Below are positions 8,714 through 18,398 of a stretch of DNA of 64,000 bases, in pieces. Origin of the DNA: Acidisoma cellulosilyticum. Lineage in GTDB: Bacteria > Pseudomonadota > Alphaproteobacteria > Acetobacterales > Acetobacteraceae. A program made the position numbers and the translations under genes. The DNA lies in the NCBI RefSeq assembly GCF_020621385.1, contig NZ_JAESVA010000002.1, positions 248,001 through 312,000 of the forward strand, read 5' to 3'. Below the pieces are notes generated by a model, which was given only the letters and a program-made list of their open reading frames with translations, was not told the DNA's origin and did no database searches. The first letter of the stretch is position 1. The number at the start of each line of letters is the position of its first letter.

Positions 8714-9502
8714 ATGTTGAAGCTGCGCGTGATTCCCTGCCTGGACGTGAAGGACGGGCGGGTGGTGAAAGGTGTCAATTTCGTTTCTCTCCGTGACGCT
8801 GGCGACCCTGTCGAGCAGGCGGCGCTCTATGATGCCGCCGGGGCGGATGAGCTTACTTTTTTGGACATTACCGCAAGCCACGAAAATCGCGATACGATCC
8901 TCGATGTCGTTTCGAAGACTGCGGAGCGCATTTTCCTGCCTCTGACGGTGGGCGGCGGCATTCGCTCCACCGCCGATATGCGGCGTTTGCTGCTGGCCGG
9001 GGCCGATAAATGCAGCATCAACTCCGCTGCGATCACGCGCCCTGAACTGGTCAGCGAGGCGGCGGAGAAATTCGGCAATCAATGCGTCGTCGTGGCGGTC
9101 GATGCCCGCACCTCCGGGCCCGGGCGCTGGGAGGTCTATAGCCATGGCGGGCGCACGCCCACCGGGCTGGACGCCGTCGCCTGGTGCCAGCGCATGGCCA
9201 TCATGGGCGCGGGTGAAATTCTGCTGACCAGCATGGACCGCGACGGTACCGGCCGCGGCTTCGATCTGGACCTGCTGCGCGCCGTCTGCAGCTCCGTCAC
9301 CATCCCGGTCGTGGCATCGGGCGGCGTCGGTAGCCTGCGCCATTTCGTCGAAGGGGCCCAGGCTGGTGCCACCGGTCTGCTCGCCGCCAGCGTCTTTCAT
9401 TTCGGCCAATTCACGATCGCCGAGGTTAAACAAGCTTTGGCAGATGCCCAATTGCCTGTGCGTCTGCCCCGCCTGCTCCAAGGATCCGAGATAAATGGCT
9501 AA
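8714..9502 (+). CDS. hisF: Imidazole glycerol phosphate synthase, cyclase subunit HisF
   Basis: A 262-residue (beta-alpha)8 barrel that closes the imidazole ring in histidine biosynthesis, using ammonia from HisH and PRFAR as substrates. The start [20 protein letters not shown] carries the catalytic Asp11, and Asp130 is present in VAVDARTSG. Phosphate-binding loops GGGIRS and ASGGVGS are intact. I chose the ATG at 8714 because family members begin exactly here. It overlaps hisE by 8 nt, so the two are translationally coupled. hisH and hisA are not in the window. Confidence 0.96.
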   Translation: MLKLRVIPCLDVKDGRVVKGVNFVSLRDAGDPVEQAALYDAAGADELTFLDITASHENRDTILDVVSKTAERIFLPLTVGGGIRSTADMRRLLLAGADKCSINSAAITRPELVSEAAEKFGNQCVVVAVDARTSGPGRWEVYSHGGRTPTGLDAVAWCQRMAIMGAGEILLTSMDRDGTGRGFDLDLLRAVCSSVTIPVVASGGVGSLRHFVEGAQAGATGLLAASVFHFGQFTIAEVKQALADAQLPVRLPRLLQGSEING

Positions 9503-9980
9503 ATCCGACAAGCCCGCCCTGTCGAGCCGCAAGGTTAAGGGCGACAAGCTGAAAGCTAACAAAAAGACGACAGCGAAGCGCATCGCATCGCGCGCCGTTC
9601 CGGCCGAACGCGGCCGCGACGCCGCCGTGCTGGACCGGCTGTGGGACACGATCGAGAGCCGTCGTAATGCCGACCCTTCCGCCAGCCATTCCGCGCGTCT
9701 GATGTCACGCGGGACGGCCAAAATCGCCCAGAAGTTCGGCGAGGAAGCGGTGGAATGCCTGATCGAGGCGGTGCGCGGCGAGAGCAAAGCCGCCCTGGTC
9801 GCGGAAAGTGCCGATGTGCTGTATCATCTCCTGGTTCTGTGGGTGGACGCCGATGTCCGCCCGGATGCGGTCTGGGCCGAACTCACCCGCCGCGAAGGGG
9901 TGAGCGGCATCGCCGAAAAGGCCTCCCGCCTGCGCGCGCTGCGCGTTTCCCAAGATGTGGAGACGAAAAAAATCCCATGA
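9495..9980 (+). CDS. hisE: Phosphoribosyl-ATP pyrophosphatase HisE, with basic N-terminal extension
   Basis: The enzyme hydrolyses phosphoribosyl-ATP to phosphoribosyl-AMP, the second step of histidine synthesis. The MazG-like core is clear from residue 48 on: [12 protein letters not shown], then [20 protein letters not shown] and [13 protein letters not shown], with the acidic residues that bind magnesium. At 161 residues it is about 50 longer than usual. The extra N-terminus is Lys/Arg/Ala-rich and of low complexity, and starts inside the end of hisF. A later start is possible but no good alternative ATG lies near the core. It shares ATGA with the following ade gene. Confidence 0.93.
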   Translation: MAKSDKPALSSRKVKGDKLKANKKTTAKRIASRAVPAERGRDAAVLDRLWDTIESRRNADPSASHSARLMSRGTAKIAQKFGEEAVECLIEAVRGESKAALVAESADVLYHLLVLWVDADVRPDAVWAELTRREGVSGIAEKASRLRALRVSQDVETKKIP

Positions 9981-11800
9981 CCTTGACCCGTTTCTCGGTT
10001 CCGCCTCTCTCCACCGTCACCCGCCATCTGGCGGGCGTGGCCCATGGCCGGATTGCCCCGGACCTGGTGATCCGCGACGCACGCATCCTCTCGACCTATT
10101 CCGAGCGGATCATCCCGAACCGGGAAATCTGGGTTGCCCAGGGCCGAATCGCCGCCGTGAAACCCGCCGACAGCTGGCGCGGCGAGGGTGCCGCGCTTTA
10201 TGACGCGGCGGGGGGCATTCTGGCGCCGGGTCTGGTCGACAGCCACGTCCATATCGAAAGCAGCCTGATCACGGCCTGCGCCTATGCCGAAGCCGCGCTG
10301 CTGAACGGCGTCACCACGATTTTCTGCGACAGCCATGAGATCGGCAATGTGCTGGACCGCGACGGCGTCGAATGGATGCTGGAAGACGCGCGCGCGGCAC
10401 CTTTGAACATCTTCCTGACAGTGCCGAGCACGGTGCCCGCGACCGCACCCGAATTCGAGACCGCCGGCGGCGATCTGACGCCCGAGAAGATCGGCGCCAT
10501 TTTCGACGCCTGGCCGGAAGCGGCGGCGCTCGGCGAGAAAATGGATTTCGTCCATGTCGTGATGGGCGACGCGCGCAGCCACGCGATCATCGCCGAAGCC
10601 TTGAAGCGCGGCCGGCCCGTCAGTGGCCATTGCTACGGCCGGGAATTCGTCGCCGCCTATGCGGCGAGCGGTGTCACCGACACGCATGAGGCGATCGACC
10701 GTGAGATCGCGAATGATTTCCTGGAAGCCGGCCTTTGGGTCTTTCTGCGCGGCGGGCCGCCGACGACGCCCTGGCATTCGCTGCCCCAGGCGATCAAGGC
10801 CGTGACGGAATTGGGGGCCTCGGCCAAGCGCGTCTGCATCTGCACCGATGACCGCGAGGCCGATGATCTGGCCATGTTCGGGCTCGATTGGGTCGCGCGC
10901 GAAGCGGTGCGCGCCGGTGTCAGCCGTGAGACCGCCTGGTCCATGGGTTCCCTGCACGGCGCCACGCGCTACGGCATGGACGGCGAATTCGGCGCTCTCG
11001 GCCATAGCCGCCGCGCCGATATCGTTCTCCTCAACGATGCTCTGGAGCCGCAGAGCACTTGGTACGGCGGCGTGCTGGCGGTCGATCAGCGGCGCATCAC
11101 GCCGGCGCTGGAAGCGCAGCTTGAAAGCGAGCGCTACGTCTATCCGAAGCGCGCCTATGAGACGGTGACGGTGCCGGACGGGCTGGTGCTGACACCGGCG
11201 CTGCCCAGCGAGCCGGTCACCGTCAATACGGTGAAGACCGAGCTGCCGGGCATCGTGCTCATTCACGAACAGGTGGCGATAGACCCGGCCGACGGCGATT
11301 GGCCCGCCCAGTTCGACAAGCACGGCCTGTGCTTCGCTGCTGTGGTCGAACGGCACGGCAAATCCGCCGGCAATGTCGGCCTGGGGCTGCTGAAGGATTT
11401 CGGCCTGAACAATGGCGCGGTCGCCAGCAGCGTCGGTCATGACGCGCATAACATCATCGTCGCCGGCCGCACCGAGGCCGATATGCAGGTCGCCCTCGCT
11501 GCCGTGCGGGAAAGCCAGGGCGGGATAGTGGTGGTGAAGGACGGGGTGGTCGTCGCCCGTGTCGATCTGCCGATCGCGGGCCTGCTGTCGGACAAGCGCG
11601 TGAGCGTGGTCGCCGAGGAAGCGGCCGCGATGAAAGCCGCCTGGGCCGAGCTTGGCTGCACCCTGCCCTTCATGGGTTTCAATCTGGTACCGCTGGCAGT
11701 GATCCCCGAAATCCGCCTGACCGATAAGGGTCTGGTCACCGTGCCGGGCATGGAGGTTCTGTCGCTGTTCGAGCCTATGCGGTCGGGCGCAAACGCCTAA
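9977..11800 (+). CDS. ade: Adenine deaminase
   Basis: A 607-residue amidohydrolase that converts adenine to hypoxanthine and ammonia. Metal ligands appear in [11 protein letters not shown], and further conserved blocks are the [19 protein letters not shown] and SGHCYGRE segments. The C-terminal domain includes [16 protein letters not shown], typical of the Ade family. The ATG at 9977 overlaps the hisE stop by 4 nt, so it is part of the his unit; purine salvage and histidine synthesis are linked through AICAR and ATP. The length fits the family. Confidence 0.93.
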   Translation: MTLTRFSVPPLSTVTRHLAGVAHGRIAPDLVIRDARILSTYSERIIPNREIWVAQGRIAAVKPADSWRGEGAALYDAAGGILAPGLVDSHVHIESSLITACAYAEAALLNGVTTIFCDSHEIGNVLDRDGVEWMLEDARAAPLNIFLTVPSTVPATAPEFETAGGDLTPEKIGAIFDAWPEAAALGEKMDFVHVVMGDARSHAIIAEALKRGRPVSGHCYGREFVAAYAASGVTDTHEAIDREIANDFLEAGLWVFLRGGPPTTPWHSLPQAIKAVTELGASAKRVCICTDDREADDLAMFGLDWVAREAVRAGVSRETAWSMGSLHGATRYGMDGEFGALGHSRRADIVLLNDALEPQSTWYGGVLAVDQRRITPALEAQLESERYVYPKRAYETVTVPDGLVLTPALPSEPVTVNTVKTELPGIVLIHEQVAIDPADGDWPAQFDKHGLCFAAVVERHGKSAGNVGLGLLKDFGLNNGAVASSVGHDAHNIIVAGRTEADMQVALAAVRESQGGIVVVKDGVVVARVDLPIAGLLSDKRVSVVAEEAAAMKAAWAELGCTLPFMGFNLVPLAVIPEIRLTDKGLVTVPGMEVLSLFEPMRSGANA

Positions 11801-11861
11801 CCCCGCGATCACGGCGACATATATGTTTTAGTATTGCAATGGATGACTGATTGAGGATATA

Positions 11862-11881
11862 AATTGCTCAAAGGAGCAATT
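11862..11881. promoter_or_regulatory. Palindrome overlapping the RBS of the RES-Xre operon
   Basis: AATTGCTC and GAGCAATT form a perfect 8-bp inverted repeat around AAAG. The right arm contains part of the ribosome binding site AAGGAG (11871-11876) for the antitoxin start at 11885. It may be the operator bound by the antitoxin, or an RNA hairpin hiding the RBS. Both would give autoregulation. Confidence 0.55.
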
Positions 11882-11884
11882 CAT

Positions 11885-12397
11885 ATGGTCCATACTCGCT
11901 CGATGTATCACTTCGCAGAAGTCCAGCAGCCTTTCCTCTACGACGATCCGGCCATCGATATGGCTTCCGCGAAGGATTATGCGGGCTTGTATCGTGCGAC
12001 GCCGCTGGAACGCATCGCCATGATCAAGCAGGGCCTGCCCGCCACCGATGCCAAGCTTATCCTGGATGAACTCGGTATCGAACAAGGGTTTGGGCTGAAG
12101 GCACTCAACCTGTCTGTCGCGACGGTGAACAAAAAGGCCAAGCAGGGCGAACGCCTGGCCCCGGATGAAAGCGAACGCGTCATCGGCCTCGGTAAGCTCA
12201 TCGGCCAATTGGAAGTGATCATTACCGAATCAGGAGACGGTTCGGATTTCGATGCGCTCGGCTGGATGGGGCGTTGGCTGACCAGCCCGGTACCGGCTTT
12301 GGGGCATATTTGCCCGGCCGATCTGATCGGCACCATGGAAGGCCAGGCCATGGTCGCCACCCTTCTCGCCCAAATTCAGAGCGGCGCCTACGCTTGA
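11885..12397 (+). CDS. Xre/MbcA/ParS-type antitoxin with DUF2384 toxin-binding domain
   Basis: A 170-residue antitoxin of the RES-Xre class. The middle (LPATDAKLILDELGIEQGF, then LNLSVATVNKKAKQGERLAPDESERVIGL) is the Xre-like fold, and the C-terminal part (ALGWMGRWLTSPVPALGHICPADLIGTMEGQ) is the MbcA/ParS toxin-binding domain (DUF2384). The start at 11885 is supported by AAGGAG with an 8-nt spacer; an upstream ATG-less extension to 11864 is less likely. It overlaps the toxin gene by 4 nt (TTGA). Such antitoxins block the toxin's active site and bind the operon promoter. The palindrome at 11862-11881 is a likely target. Confidence 0.88.
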   Translation: MVHTRSMYHFAEVQQPFLYDDPAIDMASAKDYAGLYRATPLERIAMIKQGLPATDAKLILDELGIEQGFGLKALNLSVATVNKKAKQGERLAPDESERVIGLGKLIGQLEVIITESGDGSDFDALGWMGRWLTSPVPALGHICPADLIGTMEGQAMVATLLAQIQSGAYA

Positions 12398-12897
12398 GCC
12401 GCTCTGTCTGGCGGATCGCGGCCGATACGCCGTCCTATCAGGCGCATGACCTTTCCGGGACGGGCGCCAAAATCTGCGGTGGCCGGTGGAACGCGCCGGG
12501 GCTGGCCGTCATTTATACCTCTGAAAATCGCGCGCTCGCTTGCCTGGAGACCATCGTGCATCTCAACAGCGGCGGATTGCCGCTGAACCGCTATCTGGTG
12601 GAGATCACGATACCCGACGCCATATGGGATCTGGCGGAGCGTCCGACTGCCGCTGATCTAGCGATTGGATGGGAGGCGGAGCCGCCCGGACAGGTCAGCA
12701 TCGCCTTCGGCTCGGATTGGCTGAAAGCCGGTCGGTCCGCTTTGCTGATCCTGCCGTCCGTGATCGTGCCGGATGAGACGACGATCCTCATCAACCCCGA
12801 GCACCCCGATAGCGGTACTGTCACTGCCGTGAAGCGCCGGCGCTGGCTTTACGACCCGCGGGTCAGACGATCCCCGGCCCAGCCTTCCGGCACTTAA
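12394..12897 (+). CDS. RES-domain toxin (NAD+-consuming type)
   Basis: A 167-residue RES toxin. SVWRIAADTPSYQAHDLSG, then GGRWNAPGLAVIYTSENRAL and CLETIVHL, holds the Arg, Tyr/Ser and Glu positions expected for the RES active site. Characterised relatives degrade NAD+ by phosphorolysis (MbcT) or ADP-ribosylate PRPP synthetase (ParT); which applies here cannot be told. I chose the TTG at 12394 because it starts exactly at the domain and overlaps the antitoxin stop; a longer open frame from 12274 lies inside the antitoxin and lacks similarity. A rare start codon would keep toxin yield low. The frame appears intact. Confidence 0.88.
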   Translation: MSRSVWRIAADTPSYQAHDLSGTGAKICGGRWNAPGLAVIYTSENRALACLETIVHLNSGGLPLNRYLVEITIPDAIWDLAERPTAADLAIGWEAEPPGQVSIAFGSDWLKAGRSALLILPSVIVPDETTILINPEHPDSGTVTAVKRRRWLYDPRVRRSPAQPSGT

Positions 12898-12898
12898 G

Positions 12899-14188
12899 CT
12901 ACTTCTTGACCAGCACCATGGTAGCCGCGAGGACCGGCAGAACCGGGAAGGTCATGCTCGTGCCGGAGGGTGCCGCCGCGAAAGCCCGCGCACGGCTGTC
13001 GAAATCCGTCTGCCGCATGTGCGGATAAGGGAAGTCGCCGCAGACGCCACCGCCCAAGGCAAGACAGAGACCAAATCCGCCGCGTGATATCCATCGCTGC
13101 CGGTCAGCCGCGAGCGAAAAGCAGGCTGCCGCCACGACCAGCATCGGAATCAGGAAATAGCGGTCGCCACTTCCCGGCGATGCCAGGGCAGCCCAGGCCG
13201 ACGCGCCGCTGACGACCGGGCTGACCAGCGCCGCCGCAAAGACAAGCCCGCCGAACAAGGCGAAGCGACGAAACAACGACCCGCCGCGCCACCACGCGAG
13301 CCCGATCAGGATCGTCAGCGCGGCCGCGATCGCCAGGGCAAGGCTGTCACGGCCCCAGAAAGCCGAATGGTCGAGCCGCACCATGACGCGTGACCCCAGA
13401 AACAAGCCGTAGACGAGCTTCGCCGTCAGGATATGGGCCAGATTGATCAGGCTGGCGCCAAGCCTGAGGGTCGGATGCCTTTGCGCCAGACTGAGCAGCA
13501 AAGCCGTCAATTGCGCGCAGGCTGCGGCCAGCACCAGCCCGAGGCGCAACAAGCGCCCAGCACGCCTGTCCTGCCACCAGCTCCATACCGCAATGGGCGC
13601 AAGCATGAGGCATAAAGGGCCGCTAAGCCCCGACAGGATCAGAGCCAGCCCATCGGCGACAAAGCCGGCTAAGCCGCGCGGCCTTGTGCTGACCACCACA
13701 AGAAAGGCCAGGATCGCCAGATACCATTGGCTATTCGTAAGATTACCGAAGGTCTCGAAACTGTCCGGCAAACCAAGATAGACGATCGCGAAGACCAGGC
13801 GCGACCAGTAGTTCGGCCAGGCCGCGTCGAACCGCCGGGACAGCAGCAACAAGGGCGGCAGCACTTGAACGATGAGGGCGAGGCCCGCGAAGACGGTCGG
13901 GGCCCAAAGCAACGGCATGGGTTGCACGGCAAGGCCGCCCAATCGGGAGAAGGTCTGCAGATATCCCGTATGCGGAACGACAAGGCAGCGAATGCCCAGG
14001 GTATAGGCGTCCGGATACCAGTTCCAACCGTCCTCGGCCCAGAAGGTCGCGTGGAGAATGCCGCCCGGATGACGCAGGAACAGGAGGAGCAGAAAGGCAG
14101 CGCCTAGCAAAGGCAGCGGCATCCTGCCGATGCTCTTCAGCCGAAGACTGGCACTAGCCGTCGCGGTTGCAGCAAGCCCCATCGACAT
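12899..14188 (-). CDS. Polytopic membrane protein of unknown function
   Basis: A 429-residue integral membrane protein with about ten hydrophobic segments spread along its length. After the first helix comes HATFWAEDGWNWYPDA; the FWAEDG motif in the first periplasmic loop recalls bacterial GT-C-like membrane proteins linked to polysaccharide or lipid glycosylation, whose catalytic acidic residues lie there. I do not recognise a specific family and give no substrate. It converges on the RES toxin gene with a 1-nt gap. No glycan genes are adjacent. Confidence 0.6.
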   Translation of the reverse strand: MSMGLAATATASASLRLKSIGRMPLPLLGAAFLLLLFLRHPGGILHATFWAEDGWNWYPDAYTLGIRCLVVPHTGYLQTFSRLGGLAVQPMPLLWAPTVFAGLALIVQVLPPLLLLSRRFDAAWPNYWSRLVFAIVYLGLPDSFETFGNLTNSQWYLAILAFLVVVSTRPRGLAGFVADGLALILSGLSGPLCLMLAPIAVWSWWQDRRAGRLLRLGLVLAAACAQLTALLLSLAQRHPTLRLGASLINLAHILTAKLVYGLFLGSRVMVRLDHSAFWGRDSLALAIAAALTILIGLAWWRGGSLFRRFALFGGLVFAAALVSPVVSGASAWAALASPGSGDRYFLIPMLVVAAACFSLAADRQRWISRGGFGLCLALGGGVCGDFPYPHMRQTDFDSRARAFAAAPSGTSMTFPVLPVLAATMVLVKK

Positions 14189-14222
14189 CCTTCGAGCGGA
14201 CCCGACGGAGCTTGGATGCTCG

Positions 14223-14244
14223 CTGATCGGACAAGGCCGATCAG
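14223..14244. repeat. Inverted repeat upstream of the membrane-protein gene
   Basis: CTGATCGG and CCGATCAG form an 8-bp perfect inverted repeat with a 6-nt loop (ACAAGG). It lies 35 nt upstream of the start at 14188, on the promoter side of that minus-strand gene and after the xseA stop. It may be an operator or a weak xseA terminator. Confidence 0.4.
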
Positions 14245-14293
14245 ATAAACAAAGGCCAATGAAGCCAGCAATCGGAATTTAGACGAAACGACT

Positions 14294-14311
14294 ATTTTCG
14301 ACGTCGAAAAT
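14294..14311. repeat. 18-bp perfect palindrome after xseA
   Basis: ATTTTCGACGTCGAAAAT is a continuous palindrome 16 nt beyond the xseA stop codon. The absence of a loop favours a protein-binding site over an RNA hairpin. The A/T-rich flanks stand out from the GC-rich surroundings. Confidence 0.45.
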
Positions 14312-14327
14312 GATCAGACCCGAGCCG

Positions 14328-15896
14328 CTATAGCAATGACCCCTGCCGCGCCGTGCTGCGCTTGCGTGCGGCTTTCGGCGCCACCGATTTGCCCGCCGCG
14401 TCCTCGCCGGCGGTCGCGCCGACGGCACCATCGGCAAACCGCAGCGTCACGGCATCGCCCGCCGCGAGAGCCGCCGCGCGCGTCACCGGCTGACCGCCGG
14501 CGTCGGAGACGAGCGCGAAACCGCGCTCCAAAACCGCCTGATAGGAGACGGATTGCAGCCGGGCCGACAGGCCTTCCAACCGGGCCCGCGCTTCCCTTTG
14601 CCCGGACAGGACCGGCGCCGGGGAAAGGCGCGCACTGATCCGCGCCTCGGTTTGGCGGAGGACGGAAATCCGATGGCGCAGCCCGGTCGGCAAGCCCTGA
14701 ACCGAGAGCGTCAGCGCATTGCGCCGCAGGATCAGCAATTGCGGCAGGCCGAGCGCAAGCCGTCTGCCTTCCTCCATCAGCCGCGACCGCAGACCGTCCA
14801 GCCAGACGCGGGGATGGGGCAGCCGCTCCGCCGCGTGACGCCATTCGGCCCGGCGCATGCGCAGCAGATTGTCGGGTGCCAGCGCCAAGCGCTCCGCCCG
14901 GTCATCGAGCCGGAGTCGCGCCTGACCCAGAAGCCCCGCGATATCCGGCAGACCGCGGGCCGCGCCCGTCACGCGTAGCCGGCTTTCCCCCATCAGCCGC
15001 GCGACGGAGGCGGTCAGACGCCCGCTTTTCTGGGTCAGATCGCCGAGCAGTTCCAGCCGCGACGGCACGGCCATTTCCGCCGCCGCCGTCGGGGTCGGCG
15101 CGCGACGGTCGGACACGAAGTCGATCAACGTCGTATCGGTCTCATGCCCGACGGCCGAGATCAGCGGGATGGTGCAGGCCGCCACCGCCCGCAGCACGCC
15201 CTCATCGTTGAAGGCCATCAGGTCTTCCAGACTGCCGCCGCCGCGCGCGACGATCAGCACGTCCGGCCGGGGTATAGGGCCATCCGCCGGGATCGCCGAG
15301 AAACCCCTGATCGCGGCGGCGATCTTCTCGGCTGAGCCCTCGCCCTGGACCGCGACCGGCCAGAGCAGGATATCGCGCGGAAACCGGCGGGCGATGGTGG
15401 TGCGGATATCCTGGAGCACCGCGCCCTGCGGGCTGGTCACGACGCCCACCAGACGCGGCAGCATGGGGATCGGCCGTTTCAGCGACTCGGCGAACAGCCC
15501 TTCCTCGGCCAGCCTGACCCGCAGCATTTCGATCTTGGCCAGCAGCGCGCCGGCGCCCGCGAATTCCATTTTCTCGACGATGAGCTGATAGGAGGAGCGC
15601 TCACCGTACGCCGTCACCCGCCCGGTCGCGATGACTTCGATCCCGTTCTCAGGCACCAGGCCGAGACGCGAGACCGAACCTTTCCAGACGATACCGGCGA
15701 TCTTCCCGGCCTCATCCTTCAGCGAAAAATAGATATGGCCGGAGGGATAGCGCTTCATCTCTGTCACCTCTCCGCGCACGCGGACGCGGCTGAAGGCGCC
15801 CTCCAGCGTGCGTTTCACGGCGGAGGAGATTTCACTGACCGAATATTCGGGGATATTCGACGGAGCGGGAGCGTCTAGCGTGTCGGCCATGGGCAT
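14328..15896 (-). CDS. xseA: Exodeoxyribonuclease VII large subunit
   Basis: A 522-residue XseA. The N-terminal OB-fold is at EYSVSEISSAVKRTLEGAF and VRVRGEVTEMKRYPSGHIYF; the catalytic core includes ARGGGSLEDLMAFNDE and SAVGHETDTTLIDFVSDRRAPTP split by a short loop. With XseB it degrades single-stranded DNA to oligonucleotides. The end carries a poorly conserved Ala/Arg-rich tail. It could also start two codons later, at the second Met. xseB is not adjacent. The gene is divergent from purD with a gap of under 50 nt. Confidence 0.94.
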   Translation of the reverse strand: MPMADTLDAPAPSNIPEYSVSEISSAVKRTLEGAFSRVRVRGEVTEMKRYPSGHIYFSLKDEAGKIAGIVWKGSVSRLGLVPENGIEVIATGRVTAYGERSSYQLIVEKMEFAGAGALLAKIEMLRVRLAEEGLFAESLKRPIPMLPRLVGVVTSPQGAVLQDIRTTIARRFPRDILLWPVAVQGEGSAEKIAAAIRGFSAIPADGPIPRPDVLIVARGGGSLEDLMAFNDEGVLRAVAACTIPLISAVGHETDTTLIDFVSDRRAPTPTAAAEMAVPSRLELLGDLTQKSGRLTASVARLMGESRLRVTGAARGLPDIAGLLGQARLRLDDRAERLALAPDNLLRMRRAEWRHAAERLPHPRVWLDGLRSRLMEEGRRLALGLPQLLILRRNALTLSVQGLPTGLRHRISVLRQTEARISARLSPAPVLSGQREARARLEGLSARLQSVSYQAVLERGFALVSDAGGQPVTRAAALAAGDAVTLRFADGAVGATAGEDAAGKSVAPKAARKRSTARQGSLL

Positions 15897-15944
15897 AGAC
15901 TATGCTAGAGCCGCCCGGGTTTGAAGCAGCGGCGGAGCAAGGTG

Positions 15945-17210
15945 ATGCGCGTTTTGGTGGTGGGGTCCGGCGGACGGGAGCATGCGCTGGTCCGCGCGAT
16001 CGCGAAGAGCCCGCTGGTGACCGAGCTTTTCTGTGCCCCCGGCAACCCCGGAATCGCCAAACTCGCCAAGCTCGTGCCGATCCCGGTGACTGAAATTGAG
16101 GCGCTTGCCCGTTTCGCCGCCAATAACGCGATCGACCTCGTCGTGCCGGGGCCGGAAGCGCCGCTGGTCGCGGGCCTGTCCGATCGCCTGCATGAGCAGG
16201 GCATCCGATGCGCGGGGCCGAGCCAGGCGGCCGCCCAATTGGAGGGTAGCAAGCAGTTCACCAAGGAAGTGGCGGATGCCGCCGGCATCCCGACCGCACG
16301 CTGGGAAGCCTTCACCGATACCCAGTCGGCGCTCGATTTCATCCACCGCCGCGGTGTGCCGATCGTGGTGAAGGCCGACGGCCTCGCCGCCGGCAAGGGC
16401 GTGGTCGTCGCGCAGACGGTCGCGGAAGCCGAGCAAGCCGTCATTGCCTGCCTGCGCGAGGGCAGTTTCGGCGCGGCCGGGGCCCGCGTCGTCATCGAGG
16501 AATGCCTGGAAGGGCCTGAGGTTTCGGTCTTCGCGCTCTGCGACGGATCGGACGCGATCTTCATCGGCGCCGCGCGCGACCATAAGCGTGTCGGCGACGG
16601 CGATACCGGCCCCAATACCGGCGGCATGGGCGCCATCGCGCCGCCACCCGGCTTCACGCATGAGCTGCGCGACAGCGTAATGGAGCACATCATCCGCCCG
16701 ACGCTGCGTGAAATGGAACGTCGCGGCACACCCTTCCGTGGTATCCTGTTCGCCGGACTGATGCTGACGGAAGACGGTCCCAAGCTGATCGAATATAATG
16801 TCCGCTTCGGCGACCCGGAGGCCGAAACGCTGCTGCCGCTGCTGGACAGCGACATCGTGCCGGCGCTGCTCGCCGTCTGTGACGGTGGGATCGCTCATGT
16901 CGCGCCGCGGTGGCGTGCCGAAGCCTCGGTCTCCGTCGTGGTCGCGGCCCGCGGCTACCCCGCTGCCTATGAGCGCGGCAGTGAGATCAAGGGACTGGAG
17001 ACGGCGCCGAGCGATGTCGAGGTGATGATCTTCCAGGCCGGAACCAAGGGTGACGGCGACCGCGTCCTGGCCGATGGCGGGCGTGTACTGGTGGTGAATG
17101 CAACGGCGCCGACGCTCGCGGGCGCCAGAAGCCGCGCTTATCAGACGGTGGATCGGATCGACTGGCCTGAGGGTTTCTGCCGCCGCGATATCGGCGCGCA
17201 TTTCACCTGA
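15945..17210 (+). CDS. purD: Phosphoribosylamine-glycine ligase (GAR synthetase)
   Basis: A 421-residue ATP-grasp enzyme for the second step of de novo purine synthesis, joining 5-phosphoribosylamine and glycine. The start MRVLVVGSGGREHALVRAI is the canonical PurD N-terminus, followed by VVKADGLAAGKGVVVA, NTGGMGAIAPPPGF and the metal-binding EYNVRFGDPEAE. I chose the ATG at 15945, preceded by GGAGCAAGG; the frame is open back to 15921 without similarity. It is divergent from xseA. Confidence 0.95.
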   Translation: MRVLVVGSGGREHALVRAIAKSPLVTELFCAPGNPGIAKLAKLVPIPVTEIEALARFAANNAIDLVVPGPEAPLVAGLSDRLHEQGIRCAGPSQAAAQLEGSKQFTKEVADAAGIPTARWEAFTDTQSALDFIHRRGVPIVVKADGLAAGKGVVVAQTVAEAEQAVIACLREGSFGAAGARVVIEECLEGPEVSVFALCDGSDAIFIGAARDHKRVGDGDTGPNTGGMGAIAPPPGFTHELRDSVMEHIIRPTLREMERRGTPFRGILFAGLMLTEDGPKLIEYNVRFGDPEAETLLPLLDSDIVPALLAVCDGGIAHVAPRWRAEASVSVVVAARGYPAAYERGSEIKGLETAPSDVEVMIFQAGTKGDGDRVLADGGRVLVVNATAPTLAGARSRAYQTVDRIDWPEGFCRRDIGAHFT

Positions 17211-17329
17211 CACGCAGGGGTGAGAGAGAAGCCTCACGCATAAATCGCGTTTTCGGTGGCAAAGCACTTGCATTGAGTGTGCCGGTTATGAAAACGTGAT
17301 CACATTGCAAACCGGGAGACTTCTCTCAC

Positions 17330-18391
17330 ATGCCCTCTGAAGTACTGAGTGACGCCCCCGCAGCGATCACGACGCCGACCCGGTCGACCGCCCCTGCCCG
17401 CCACCTGATTGAAGTCGTCGGCGTTGAAAAGATCTTCGGCGATGTGGCCACCGGCCACCGCGCGCTGGAAGCGATCAATGTTCTGATCGAAGAAAAGGAA
17501 TTCTTCACGCTGCTTGGCCCGTCGGGCTGCGGCAAGACCACCCTGCTGCGCATGATCGCCGGTTTTGAACATCCGACGACCGGCGAAATCCGGTTGCAGG
17601 GCCGCGATGTGGCCAGCCTGCCGCCGCGCGAACGGCCGGTGAATATGGTCTTCCAGAACTACGCCCTGTTTCCGCATCTGACGGTCTCGCAGAACGTCGC
17701 CTTCGGGCTGGAGATGCTGCGCTGGAAAAAGCCCGACATCACCGCCCGTGTGCAGGAAACCCTGTCGCTGGTGAAGCTCTCCCATTTCGCGAACCGCAAG
17801 CCGGCGCAGCTTTCCGGCGGCCAGCAGCAGCGCGTGGCACTCGCCCGCGCGCTGGCGCCGCGTCCGCAGGTGCTGCTGTTGGATGAGCCGCTCTCCGCGC
17901 TCGATTTGAAGCTGCGCAAGGAAATGCAGTTCGAGCTGAAGCGCCTGCAACGGGAGACCGGCATCACCTTCATTCTGGTGACGCATGATCAGGAGGAGGC
18001 GTTGGCCATGTCCGACCGGATCGCGGTCATGAATACCGGCCGCGTGCAGCAGATCGGCACGCCGGAAGAAATCTACGATCATCCCACCAACCGCTTCGTC
18101 GCGGACTTCATCGGTGAGGCCAATCTCATTCCGGGCGAAAGCCTCGGTCGTCGGTCCGACGCCGTTATCGCCATCCGCCCCGAGCGGATCGAGATTGCCG
18201 GCCCTGGCGTGACCCCGCGTATCACCGGCGTCGTCGACAATGCCACCTTCCTCGGCTCCGACACGCTGATGGAAATCATCGTTCCGGGCATCCGCTTGCG
18301 CGCCCGTATTCGCGGGGCTGCGAAACTGCCGCAGGGCAAGGAGGTCGGCCTCGTCTGGGAAACGGAGGCCGAACGCGAGCTGTTGGATTGA
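17330..18391 (+). CDS. Polyamine ABC transporter ATP-binding protein (PotA/PotG type)
   Basis: A 353-residue ATPase of the spermidine/putrescine importer class. It has Walker [10 protein letters not shown], signature [15 protein letters not shown], Walker [12 protein letters not shown] and a C-terminal TOBE domain ([11 protein letters not shown]). It energises uptake through the two permeases encoded just downstream. The first 25 residues are an extra N-terminal stretch, as in PotG. It opens a four-gene operon (ATPase, permease, permease, binding protein) ending at a strong terminator at 21249. Confidence 0.92.
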   Translation: MPSEVLSDAPAAITTPTRSTAPARHLIEVVGVEKIFGDVATGHRALEAINVLIEEKEFFTLLGPSGCGKTTLLRMIAGFEHPTTGEIRLQGRDVASLPPRERPVNMVFQNYALFPHLTVSQNVAFGLEMLRWKKPDITARVQETLSLVKLSHFANRKPAQLSGGQQQRVALARALAPRPQVLLLDEPLSALDLKLRKEMQFELKRLQRETGITFILVTHDQEEALAMSDRIAVMNTGRVQQIGTPEEIYDHPTNRFVADFIGEANLIPGESLGRRSDAVIAIRPERIEIAGPGVTPRITGVVDNATFLGSDTLMEIIVPGIRLRARIRGAAKLPQGKEVGLVWETEAERELLD

Positions 18392-18398
18392 TGCCATC

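Noticed and set aside
9824-11812. A 662-codon minus-strand frame
   Set aside because: It is antisense to hisE and ade, which have clear enzyme motifs.
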